The notes below the pieces were generated by a model. The model saw only the letters and a program-made list of their open reading frames with translations. It had not been told where the DNA came from and ran no database searches. Below are positions 8,701 through 17,019 of a stretch of 64,000 nucleotides of DNA, one piece after another. Every line of letters starts with the position of its first letter. The stretch's first letter is position 1. The stretch spans positions 1 to 64,000 of the forward strand of contig JAKQDD010000089.1 of the NCBI GenBank assembly GCA_029556615.1, given 5' to 3'. The DNA comes from Verrucomicrobiota bacterium. GTDB lineage: Bacteria > Verrucomicrobiota > Verrucomicrobiia > Limisphaerales > J093. The translations under genes were made by a program, and so were the position numbers.

Positions 8701-11700
8701 GTGAAACCGACCTTCCTGATCCTCGTGGGCTGGGGATGCGCACTGGCAGGGTTGCTCGCTGATGAACGCATCTATGCCCCCGAAGGGGCGGTGGCAACAA
8801 CGACCGGACCGGACCTGACCGTGCCACTGGCCGAAGGCGAGACCCGCGTGCTCGAGATCGGGATCTACCGCGTGGGCTGGCAGTCTTACGGTGGTCAGCC
8901 GGTGAGCCTGCCCTTGTCCTGGACCGGCCATTTCGAGCCGCGCTCGGGCATCTCGTGCACGGGATGGGGACGGGTGATGGGCCGGGAGGCGCTCTTGCTG
9001 CACTCGCCCTGGCATGTCCCGCCGGGAAAGACCTGGGTCGAGTACCGCCTTGCGTTGCCGCAGACCGCACCGGTCCATTTCTGCTTCGGCATTGCCATGG
9101 GGCCCGACGTGGCGGTGCCCGGCAAGAGCGACGGCGTGACGTTCTCGGTTCACGTCGGGGATGCGGGCGATCCGCGCGAAAGGCTGCGGGTCCACCATGA
9201 TGCCGGCGTCTGGCAGGATCACACCATCGATCTCTCCGCACATGCCGGCCGGACGGTTACTCTCCGGCTGCAAGTCGAACCCGGACCCCGGCATAGCGCC
9301 TCCTGGGATTACTCGTTCTTCGGGGACGCCCGGATCGTCGCGGGCGCGGCGACCATCGGACCATCGACGGTGGTCGAGCGTTTGACGGAGACGCGGGCGT
9401 ACCGCGCGACGGCGCGCGCGAGTCGGGTGGCGCTCTCGAACCGGCCGGACTCGGGCGTGACGCCATCGAACCTCCTGTCGTTTCGGAACCGGCTCGAAAG
9501 GGAGGGTCGGGCATGGCTGTTTCGATATCGCGGAGCGGACGGAGACCTCGTCTACCGCTACGAACCGGCGACGGGTACCCTGGACGATTTCATGGTGCAG
9601 GCGGACGGCCAGGCGCCGTTCCCGCCCGCCTGGGGTGGCGGCGTGACGCTCGCCAGCGACGCGGGAGGTGCGGAGATCGAGGCGCGCGGCGGACGGGCCG
9701 TGGACATCCGCCGGGAGGGGCGAACGCTCGACGTGCTCTGGGAGTATCCGGCGGGCTCCCGGCCCTTCCGGGTTCAATGGAGCTTCGGCATCGCCGGTAA
9801 GGCGCTCACGGTCTCCGCGCGCGCGGGGGAACCGCGGGCGGTTCGGTTCTCCCTGGGTGAGACGGTCGCCCCGCTTCGCCGCACGGTCCCCGTGCCGTAC
9901 CTGCTGGGCAACGCGAGTTACCTCCCGGCCAACGGGTTGTATGTCTGTCGCTATCTCGACTGGACGGCGAGCCAGTCCTCTTCCTGCCCCCAGGGCACTG
10001 CCGTGTATGAGCCGCGGACCGACGGCACCCGCGCCCCACTGGGGGAGATCGGGTACATCGCGGTGTCGCCGGATGTGGGCGAGGTGCTGCCGAACCTGCC
10101 GCACCCACCGTCGCCGTATCGGGCGGAGCTGGCTTCGCGGATCGTGCTGGACGTGTGGGGACACGACCGGGGGCGGTATGCCAACGACACGGCGCGGTTG
10201 CTCGAGCTGAAGGCCGCGGGTGTCGATCACCTCCTGATTCTCCAGCATGACTGGCAGCGCTACGGCTACGATGTCAAGTTGCCGGATCATCTTCCGGCGA
10301 ACCCGGCCTATGGCAGCGAAGCCGATCTGCTCGAGTACGGCCGCACGGCGACCGCCTGCGGCTACCTTTGGGCGCTGCACGAGAACTACATCGACCTCTA
10401 CCCGGACGCCCCGAGCTACGATCCGGTCGCCCGCGTGCTGAAAGCGGACGGATCGCCATCCCCGGCCTGGTACAACCCCGGCACGAAAGTCCAAAGCTAC
10501 GGCCTCAAGTGCAATCGGGCTTTGGGTTTCGCGCGCTTGAACTCACCGGAAATCCACCGTCGGTACGCGACGACGGCGGCCTATCTCGACGTCCACACCT
10601 GCGTGCCGCCCTGGCATCAGCTCGATCATGACGCGACCCAGCCGCAGGCGGCCCAGGCGATCCTCAAGGTCGGGCACGACACGGAGCTGTTCCAGTTCGA
10701 GCGCGACACGCACGGCGGCCCGCTCCTCGGTGAGGGGGCTCACCACATGTTCTGGGCCGGCCGATGCGACGGCGTCGAGGCCCAGGTCCAGGGCGGCGAG
10801 GATCATGGGCTGTTCCTCGATTTCGATCTCCTCAAGATCCATCCGCAGATGGTGAACCACGGCATGGGCTACTACGAACGCTGGTTCCGCCAGGGTTACA
10901 AGACCGAATACGGACGGGACGCCGGCAGCGTGGCGCAGTGGGACCAATACCGGGCGATGGAGCTCGCCTATGGCCATGCCGGCTTCCTCGGCCACATCCT
11001 CGTCCACAACGCCCAGGCCGTCGCTCGCGAGCATCATCTCATGCACCCGGTCCAGCGTCTCTACGGGACGGCGCGGCCGACCGAGATCCTCTACTTCGTT
11101 GGCGGTCGCGGAGTGACCGCCAGCGTCGCTCTGGCCGCCCGCGACACGCGGCGTCCCCGGATTCGCTACGAGAACGGCCTGACACTCTGGGTCAACGGAC
11201 ACCCCGAACCCTGGCTGATTCGCGAGCGCGACGTGCCGGGTGATTTGCCCCAGCCGGCCGGCAGCCGCTTGTCCACAAGCGCCAGGACCTGGCGGCTGCC
11301 ACCGTGGGGATTCCTCGCCCTCGGCCCGGATACCGAAGTCCACACCGCCCTGCATGACGGCAACGTCGCGGATCTTGCGGTTTGTCCCGAGTTCCTGTTT
11401 GCCGATGCCCGGACGGCGTTTGACCTGCCGTACCTGCGGCCAACGAAGAACATCGAGCCGCGGCTGCAGGCACTACGGCATTTGGGCAGCAACCGAGTCG
11501 AGGTCACGTATGAGTGGGTTGTGGGGGAGGCGCTCGGGGAGGACTACCATTGCTTCGTGCACGGGATCCCCGTCCGGCCGGGAGCGATCGAGACGATCCT
11601 GTTTCAGCAGGACCATGCGCTGCCCCGACCAACCCGGGAATGGCGCCCGGGGGATGTGATTGTCGATGGCCCGCATGCGCTGACGGTGCCCGACGACCTG

Positions 11701-12195
11701 GAGCGGTGCCATCTCGTGATCGGTTTGTTCAAGAACGACCGGGTCCCGCTCCGCGGGCTCGAGGAATCGAACCGGCGCATCCTGATTGCGCGCCTGAACG
11801 TGAAACGAACCGCTGGGAAGATGACAGACCTCACGGTCGAGAAACCGACGGCGGCGATGCTCGATGGAAACCCGCCCCGGGCGGATTTCAAGGCCCACAC
11901 CAATCCTGTCGGAACCTGGGTGGATTTCGGCATGGTGGCGACCGACGGCGCGGTGAAGGTGAACCGACGCGGGACGTGCCTCGAGGTGTTTCCCTATCCG
12001 CGCGGTCGCTCGTTCCGGGTGGCGCTGGACCTGGGCCGGCTGGCGCCCAAGGCGGATCCGGCGCGGGTGCGGATGCGGGCGCTGGGAGCGGAGGCGGGTG
12101 AAGAACCGGGCCCGGTGCCGGTGACCGTTTCGGGCAGACGGATCGAGGCGACGCTGGGCACGCAAGCCGCCAGCCGTTATGTCGTGACGTGGTGA
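8701..12195 (+). CDS. Large secreted glycosidase-like protein, function unassigned
   Basis: 1164 residues, GTG start, with a signal peptide at about residues 1-20. Residues about 20-215 read as a galactose-binding-like beta-sandwich (SDGVTFSVHV, then HTIDLSAHAGRTVTLRLQVEPG). The middle, about residues 480-760, looks like a TIM-barrel hydrolase: VDHLLILQHDW, LWALHENYIDLYPD, AAYLDVHTC and GGPLLGEGAHH. The Asp of YLDVH and the Glu of GEG are candidate catalytic residues. The overall pattern recalls the GH101/DUF5696 type, but I could not match a family with certainty. It stands just upstream of mannoside genes on the same strand, separated by a 426-bp gap, so a role in polysaccharide breakdown is plausible. 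Only a weak Shine-Dalgarno (GGAT) precedes the start. Confidence 0.6.
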   Translation: MKPTFLILVGWGCALAGLLADERIYAPEGAVATTTGPDLTVPLAEGETRVLEIGIYRVGWQSYGGQPVSLPLSWTGHFEPRSGISCTGWGRVMGREALLLHSPWHVPPGKTWVEYRLALPQTAPVHFCFGIAMGPDVAVPGKSDGVTFSVHVGDAGDPRERLRVHHDAGVWQDHTIDLSAHAGRTVTLRLQVEPGPRHSASWDYSFFGDARIVAGAATIGPSTVVERLTETRAYRATARASRVALSNRPDSGVTPSNLLSFRNRLEREGRAWLFRYRGADGDLVYRYEPATGTLDDFMVQADGQAPFPPAWGGGVTLASDAGGAEIEARGGRAVDIRREGRTLDVLWEYPAGSRPFRVQWSFGIAGKALTVSARAGEPRAVRFSLGETVAPLRRTVPVPYLLGNASYLPANGLYVCRYLDWTASQSSSCPQGTAVYEPRTDGTRAPLGEIGYIAVSPDVGEVLPNLPHPPSPYRAELASRIVLDVWGHDRGRYANDTARLLELKAAGVDHLLILQHDWQRYGYDVKLPDHLPANPAYGSEADLLEYGRTATACGYLWALHENYIDLYPDAPSYDPVARVLKADGSPSPAWYNPGTKVQSYGLKCNRALGFARLNSPEIHRRYATTAAYLDVHTCVPPWHQLDHDATQPQAAQAILKVGHDTELFQFERDTHGGPLLGEGAHHMFWAGRCDGVEAQVQGGEDHGLFLDFDLLKIHPQMVNHGMGYYERWFRQGYKTEYGRDAGSVAQWDQYRAMELAYGHAGFLGHILVHNAQAVAREHHLMHPVQRLYGTARPTEILYFVGGRGVTASVALAARDTRRPRIRYENGLTLWVNGHPEPWLIRERDVPGDLPQPAGSRLSTSARTWRLPPWGFLALGPDTEVHTALHDGNVADLAVCPEFLFADARTAFDLPYLRPTKNIEPRLQALRHLGSNRVEVTYEWVVGEALGEDYHCFVHGIPVRPGAIETILFQQDHALPRPTREWRPGDVIVDGPHALTVPDDLERCHLVIGLFKNDRVPLRGLEESNRRILIARLNVKRTAGKMTDLTVEKPTAAMLDGNPPRADFKAHTNPVGTWVDFGMVATDGAVKVNRRGTCLEVFPYPRGRSFRVALDLGRLAPKADPARVRMRALGAEAGEEPGPVPVTVSGRRIEATLGTQAASRYVVTW

Positions 12196-12621
12196 AGCCG
12201 GGCGCCTCGGCGTGTGTCGGAAAAGGCCTGCGCCGGCTGCGCCGCCCCGCCGTCTTCGGGAACCGGAACGATCCTGCCCGGTGGAACGGGAACGGCCGGC
12301 AACGCCCGGGTGCGCGGTATGCTGCCAGCCTCTGTCCCCAATCCGCGCGTAAGCGTACCCTGCGGCTCAACCTGCTGGGCTGGGCCAGGCGCCTTGAGCC
12401 GCCTGGTCCGGGGTTTTCGCGGATTCGAGAAGCCCGCCCCCGAGGCGGACCACCCCGGAGCCGACACCCCACGCGCCTTCAAGGCGAAAACCCAGCAGGA
12501 GCCGATGGCGAACGTTCGCGCCGCACGCGACAGGCGAGGATCCGGGCGCAGGATTCGCAGGCGCAGGATTCGCATTTGACGGGCGCTTGGCACCGAGGGA
12601 GGATTTCTTTTTGCTCGTGTG
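12196..12621. other. Intergenic region with a 15-bp tandem repeat
   Basis: This 426-bp gap holds no gene I can support. It contains two tandem copies of a 15-mer, GCGCAGGATTCGCAG and GCGCAGGATTCGCAT, at 12546-12575. The word CCAATCCGCGCGTAA around 12341-12355 recurs at the end of the PaaK-like gene (39610-39624). A GGAGG at about 12598 lies too far from the next ATG to be its ribosome binding site with certainty. Confidence 0.5.
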
Positions 12622-13887
12622 ATGGAGATTGCCGAGGTGCATCGGTTTCGCGACCGGGTTGACCGGGAGCTGCGTGGCCGCATCCTGCCTTTCTGGATGC
12701 GGGAGGTGGTGGACCACGAGCATGGCGGGTTCCTGGCACGCCTCAGCAACGATCTGCGGCCGGATCCTTCCGGTCCCAAGGGTCTGATTCTCAATGCCCG
12801 GATCCTGTGGACGTTCTCGGCGGTGCACCAGGTTTGGCCCGAGACCGCGTATCAGGATCTGGCGCGGCGGGCTCGCGAGTACCTGGACGACCGCTTCTGG
12901 GATGCGGAGCACGGCGGGGCGTTTTGGTTCCTGGACCGCGAAGGCCGGGTGATCGACGCCACGAAGAAAGTCTATGGCCAGGCCTTCCTGATCTACGCCC
13001 TGGCCGAGTTTGCCCGGGCCTTCGGCGACCGGGCGGCACTGGGACGGGCCATCGCCACGTTCGAGCGGATCGAGCAGCACGCTCGCGAACCGCGATTCGG
13101 AGGGTACATCGAAGCCTTCCAGCGGGACTGGACCGAGGCGGCCGATCTCCGGCTGAGCGCGAAGGACCCGAACGAGCGGAAGTCGATGAACACCCACCTC
13201 CACCTGCTCGAGGCCTACACGAGCCTGTTCCGGTCCTGGCCGGACCCCCGGCTGCGCGCCCGCCTGATCGAGCTGATCGAGCTCTTCGAACGCAGGATCA
13301 CCGACCCGATCACGCATCATTTTCACCACTTCTTCGACGACGCCTGGCAGGTGCGATCGGACTCGTACACCTACGGCCACGATATCGAGGGAAGCTGGCT
13401 GCTGGTCGAGGCCGCAGACGCACTCGGCGAGCGCGCGCTCAGCGACCGGGTGCGGCGTCTCGCCGTGGACATCGCCGGGGCGGTGCGGTCCGAGGGCTTG
13501 GGTGCGGACGGCGGCCTGGCCTACGCCGGCCGGCGCGGCGCCGTCACGGACGCCGGCCGCGAGTTCTGGCCGCAGGCGGAAGCCGTGGTTGGTTTTCTGA
13601 ACGCGGGGCAGCTCTCCGGGGATGCGGGGTATTACGATGCGGCGCATCGGGCCTGGGCGTATGCGGAGGCGCACCTCGCGGACCAGGTGCACGGCGAGTG
13701 GTTCTGGCGGGTCAACCCCGATGGCCGTCCGGACCTCGCCCTCTGGAAGGTCTCCGAGTGGAAGTGCCCGTATCACACCACGCGGGCGTGCCTCGAGACC
13801 CTCCGGCGCCTTGACTCTCTGGCTCCCGTCGATCCGTCGCCGGAACGCTGCGGATCGGCGGCCGGGCCCTCGCCTGCCCATGACTGA
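12622..13887 (+). CDS. Cellobiose/mannobiose 2-epimerase (AGE family)
   Basis: 421 residues from the ATG; a GTG directly before it is an alternative. It is an (alpha/alpha)6-barrel enzyme of the N-acylglucosamine 2-epimerase family. Characteristic cellobiose 2-epimerase motifs are NTHLHLLEAY (190-199), GHDIEGSWL (252-260) and KCPYHTTRACLE (381-392), which carry the catalytic histidines. The family converts the reducing-end glucose or mannose of beta-1,4 disaccharides. The next gene, a GH130 phosphorylase, overlaps by 8 bp (ATGACTGA), so the likely reaction here is mannobiose to mannosyl-glucose, as in the known Bacteroides mannobiose pathway. There is no signal peptide, so it is cytoplasmic. 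Cellobiose as substrate cannot be excluded. Confidence 0.88.
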   Translation: MEIAEVHRFRDRVDRELRGRILPFWMREVVDHEHGGFLARLSNDLRPDPSGPKGLILNARILWTFSAVHQVWPETAYQDLARRAREYLDDRFWDAEHGGAFWFLDREGRVIDATKKVYGQAFLIYALAEFARAFGDRAALGRAIATFERIEQHAREPRFGGYIEAFQRDWTEAADLRLSAKDPNERKSMNTHLHLLEAYTSLFRSWPDPRLRARLIELIELFERRITDPITHHFHHFFDDAWQVRSDSYTYGHDIEGSWLLVEAADALGERALSDRVRRLAVDIAGAVRSEGLGADGGLAYAGRRGAVTDAGREFWPQAEAVVGFLNAGQLSGDAGYYDAAHRAWAYAEAHLADQVHGEWFWRVNPDGRPDLALWKVSEWKCPYHTTRACLETLRRLDSLAPVDPSPERCGSAAGPSPAHD

Positions 13888-15082
13888 CCTCGCCTTCCAC
13901 CGACGACTTCGGGCGCTCACGGCGGATCACAACGCCCTGCTGCGGCGCCGCAACCGGAAGCTCACCCCCGGCAATGGGATTTACGACCGCTACGCGCATC
14001 CGGTGCTGACGGCCGACCATGTCCCGTTGTCGTGGCGCTACGATTTCGATCCGAAAGCCAATCCGTTCCTCATGCAGCGCATGGGGGTGAACAGCGTCTT
14101 CAACGCCGGCGCCATCGAGTTCAAGGGCCGCATCGTGGTCATGGCGCGCGTGGAAGGCTGGGACCGGAAGTCGTTCTTCGCGGTCGCCGAAAGCCGGAAC
14201 GGGATCGACGGCTTCCGCTTCTGGGATTACCCCGTGATTCTCCCGGATCACGACGAGGCCGAGACCAACGTCTATGACATGCGCCTGGTGCGGCACGAGG
14301 ACGGGTGGATCTACGGTCTCTTCTGCGCCGAACGCCACGACGATTCCCAGCCCGGCAACCTGTCGGCCGCCGTGGCCCGATGCGGGATCGCCCGCACCCG
14401 CGATCTCGTGCGCTGGGAACGGCTGCCCGATCTCCAGACCCGCTCGCCGCAGCAGCGCAACGTCGTCCTCCATCCCCGGTTTGTCCGGGGCCGGTACGCC
14501 TTCTACACCCGGCCGCTGACGCACTTTGCCGCCACCGGCACCGGCGAGGGGATCGGGTGGGGGGTCTGCGACGACATCACCCGTCCCGTGCTCGAGACCG
14601 AAGCGATCATGGACCGGCGCGCCTACCACACCATCAAGGAGGGCAAAAACGGCCTTGGCCCGGCGCCGATCGAGACTCCCGAGGGCTGGCTGCACCTGGC
14701 CCACGGCGTCCGCGACACCGCCGCCGGCATGCGCTACGTCCTCTACCTCTTCCTGGCGGATCGCGACGATCCCTCCCGGATCCGGAAGATCCCGGGCGGC
14801 TATTTCCTCGCCCCGGAAGACGGGGAGCGCGTGGGCGATGTCTCGAATGTGGTCTTCAGCAACGGCTGGGTGGCGCGATCCAACGGCGACGTGTTCCTCT
14901 ATTACGGCGCCTCCGACACGCGCCTGCATGTGGCGACCACAACCGTGGCGCAGCTCCTGGATTACGTCTGCCACACGCCGGTCGACGGCCGCCGGAGCGC
15001 CGCGTGCGTCCAGCAACGCTGCGCCCTCATCCGGCGCAACCTGGTCGCACCGAAAACCCGCCACCCCCGGCGCGGCTCATGA
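13880..15082 (+). CDS. GH130 4-O-beta-D-mannosyl-D-glucose phosphorylase
   Basis: 400 residues. It splits beta-1,4-mannosyl-glucose with phosphate into mannose 1-phosphate and glucose in the cytoplasm. The sequence follows the GH130 subfamily 1 pattern closely: NSVFNAGAIEFKGR (71-84), RVEGWDRKSFFAVAES, then TNVYDMRL, in which Asp133 is the expected general acid. QQRNVVLHPRFV, NGLGPAPIETPEGWLHLAHG and VGDVSNVVFSNGW come later. The ATG overlaps the epimerase stop codon, so translation is probably coupled. Together the two enzymes make a two-step intracellular mannobiose pathway. A related specificity such as mannosylglucuronate or mannobiose itself is less likely given the epimerase. Confidence 0.9.
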   Translation: MTDLAFHRRLRALTADHNALLRRRNRKLTPGNGIYDRYAHPVLTADHVPLSWRYDFDPKANPFLMQRMGVNSVFNAGAIEFKGRIVVMARVEGWDRKSFFAVAESRNGIDGFRFWDYPVILPDHDEAETNVYDMRLVRHEDGWIYGLFCAERHDDSQPGNLSAAVARCGIARTRDLVRWERLPDLQTRSPQQRNVVLHPRFVRGRYAFYTRPLTHFAATGTGEGIGWGVCDDITRPVLETEAIMDRRAYHTIKEGKNGLGPAPIETPEGWLHLAHGVRDTAAGMRYVLYLFLADRDDPSRIRKIPGGYFLAPEDGERVGDVSNVVFSNGWVARSNGDVFLYYGASDTRLHVATTTVAQLLDYVCHTPVDGRRSAACVQQRCALIRRNLVAPKTRHPRRGS

Positions 15083-15110
15083 AGACCGGCTGCCCGTCAA
15101 GAGACCGTCC

Positions 15111-15124
15111 GCCCCGGGAGGGGC
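15111..15124. terminator. Possible hairpin between convergent genes
   Basis: GCCCC, loop GGGA, GGGGC lies in the 49-bp gap between the convergent GH130 and GH5-like genes. There is no T-run on either side, so its role as a bidirectional terminator is a guess. Confidence 0.25.
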
Positions 15125-15131
15125 GCGCCGC

Positions 15132-16994
15132 TCACGGGCCGGGCTCTGCGTGGCCCAGCTCGACCCGGCCCACTTCCATCGCCCCGGTGAACTCGACGCG
15201 CAGAAACCGCGCGGGATCGCCCTCGACACGGCCGCGGTAGCGCACCGCCTTCCAGTAGCCGTAATCCCCCTCCCCCCCCAGGAACGGCTCCGGTCGGCAT
15301 TCGCACGACCGATACGTCACGCCGTCGGCGGACACGGCCAGCCGTGGATCCGCCACCGCGTCGGGGAAGAACACATCGATCATATACTCCCGCAGGGGGC
15401 CGCCGACACGGTACACCATCGTGCTTCCCGCCGCGCCGCCCAGGCGATGATAATCCTCCCGGGCCTTCCGCGTGTCGCGGGTGCGGAAGGACGTCTCCCC
15501 GCTCCGCGCGTGCAGCCAACGGTCGTCGACGAGCTCGTCCACCAGAACCCGCTGCGCGGCGATCAGGGGGCCGAGAACCGCCGACGGCGCCGAGAGCCCG
15601 GCCCCGTTGCGGGCGCGGACCCGGTAGTAATAGAAAACGCCCGGACGCGCCTCGAGGTCGGCGAACAGCGGCCGGTAGGGAGCCGCCGTCTCGTCGACGT
15701 CCGCCGCGGCCACCGTCCAGGGGCCTTCCCGTGCGGTGGCTCGTTCCACGGCGTAGGCGGTGGCGCCCACACGGCCCTGCCAGGCGAGCGCCCCGGGCGT
15801 CGAGGAGGGCAGGAGCCGGGGGGGCGACGGCAGCGCCAGCGGGGGGATGGGCATGCCGCGCAGGGCGAAGGCTTCGCGCTGGACCAGGGCGAGCAACCCC
15901 GACTCGTCATACCCGGCCCCCGAGGCGAAACCGGGCCAATGGTAGGCCTTGTACTTGTCTCCTCCGGCGGGTTCCGAGTGCCAGTAGAACCCGCCGTCGC
16001 GATTCCGAAACCGCAGGCTCCAGATCAGGGCGCCCGCCGTGCCGGTTTCGCGGACGGCGTCCAGGGTCTCCCGGACGGCGGGGGTGTCGACGAATCCGAA
16101 CTCGCCGACGAAGTACGGTTTTCGGCCCTTGGCCTTGGCCCAGTTGTCGCGGATCAGCGCGGCGTAGCTCTTGGGACCGCCGGGGTAATGATGGGTCGTC
16201 ACCACGTCCACTTCCGGGATCGCCAGGGACGCCTCGCGGAGGGTCGTCGAGTGAAAGCCATCGATGACCAGGTGGTTCGGGTCGAGGCTCTTGATGTAAC
16301 GGGCGATCTCGCCGGTCCACTCGGGCGGCGATTCGAGCTCGTTGCCGGTCTCCCAGGCCAGGATAGCCTTGTCCTCGCGGTAGCGCACGCCGGTGAGGGT
16401 GTTGGTGCGATGGACCACAAAACGGATCGTCGCCTTGAAGTCCTCGATCACGCTTGGGTCGGTCCAGAAGGCGGCCTTCGACTTGCCGCGGAAGCCGGCG
16501 TATTCCGCGGCGCCCCCCCACCAGCTCCAGTTGTCAACGAACGGCAGGATCAGCCGGACGCCGGTCTCGTTCGCCACCTGCAGGACGAGATCGAGGGCGC
16601 GGAATCCCTCCTCGTTGAAGCGGCCGGGGCCCAGCACGTGCCGCGGCACCTCCGGGCCTTCATGGGTCCGGACGACGGACAGGACGTAGGTTCGGACCAC
16701 CGTGCCGCCCGCCTGGCGGGTGGACTCGAGGGCATCGGTGATCTCGAACCGATCCGGCCACCGCCACGGGTTCAGCGTGGCGAACCCGACGTTGTCCTCG
16801 ACCAGATGCAGGTTGGGGATGTTGAAGCTCAGGAACCGGAACGGCCGGTCGCCCTCGAACAATTGGTCGCCCCGGGCGGTGATCCGGTGCTCGAAGCCCG
16901 CCGCAAGGGCGCGGATGGCGAGCGACAGAACAACGAGGGCGGCCAGCGCGGATCGGCGATGCCGGCAGCGGGGGATGGCACTGGAGTTTTCCAT
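15132..16994 (-). CDS. GH5-like secreted endo-beta-mannanase candidate with FN3 domain
   Basis: 620 residues from the ATG at 16994. An alternative ATG at 17042 would overlap the transporter gene, but it gives a poorer signal peptide. Signal peptide about 1-32 (RCRHRRSALAALVVLSLAIRALA). The clan GH-A (beta/alpha)8 domain starts RFLSFNIPNLHLVEDN. WETGNELE carries the acid/base Glu219, THHYPGG follows, and VGEFGF carries the nucleophile Glu298. An FN3-like domain (about 400-490) and a C-terminal beta-sandwich follow. The family includes mannan endo-1,4-beta-mannosidases. With the mannobiose epimerase and phosphorylase converging on it and the symporter just upstream, mannan or glucomannan is the likely substrate, but cellulase or other GH5-type activity is possible. 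Confidence 0.7.
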   Translation of the reverse strand: MENSSAIPRCRHRRSALAALVVLSLAIRALAAGFEHRITARGDQLFEGDRPFRFLSFNIPNLHLVEDNVGFATLNPWRWPDRFEITDALESTRQAGGTVVRTYVLSVVRTHEGPEVPRHVLGPGRFNEEGFRALDLVLQVANETGVRLILPFVDNWSWWGGAAEYAGFRGKSKAAFWTDPSVIEDFKATIRFVVHRTNTLTGVRYREDKAILAWETGNELESPPEWTGEIARYIKSLDPNHLVIDGFHSTTLREASLAIPEVDVVTTHHYPGGPKSYAALIRDNWAKAKGRKPYFVGEFGFVDTPAVRETLDAVRETGTAGALIWSLRFRNRDGGFYWHSEPAGGDKYKAYHWPGFASGAGYDESGLLALVQREAFALRGMPIPPLALPSPPRLLPSSTPGALAWQGRVGATAYAVERATAREGPWTVAAADVDETAAPYRPLFADLEARPGVFYYYRVRARNGAGLSAPSAVLGPLIAAQRVLVDELVDDRWLHARSGETSFRTRDTRKAREDYHRLGGAAGSTMVYRVGGPLREYMIDVFFPDAVADPRLAVSADGVTYRSCECRPEPFLGGEGDYGYWKAVRYRGRVEGDPARFLRVEFTGAMEVGRVELGHAEPGP

Positions 16995-17019
16995 GGGACT
17001 CAACGAGGAGGCGCGCGGT

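Noticed and set aside
8638..10494. A 618-codon open frame on the minus strand within the glycosidase-like gene
   Set aside because: Low-complexity Arg/Pro-rich translation, no signal or motif, and it lies opposite a gene with a signal peptide and recognisable domains.
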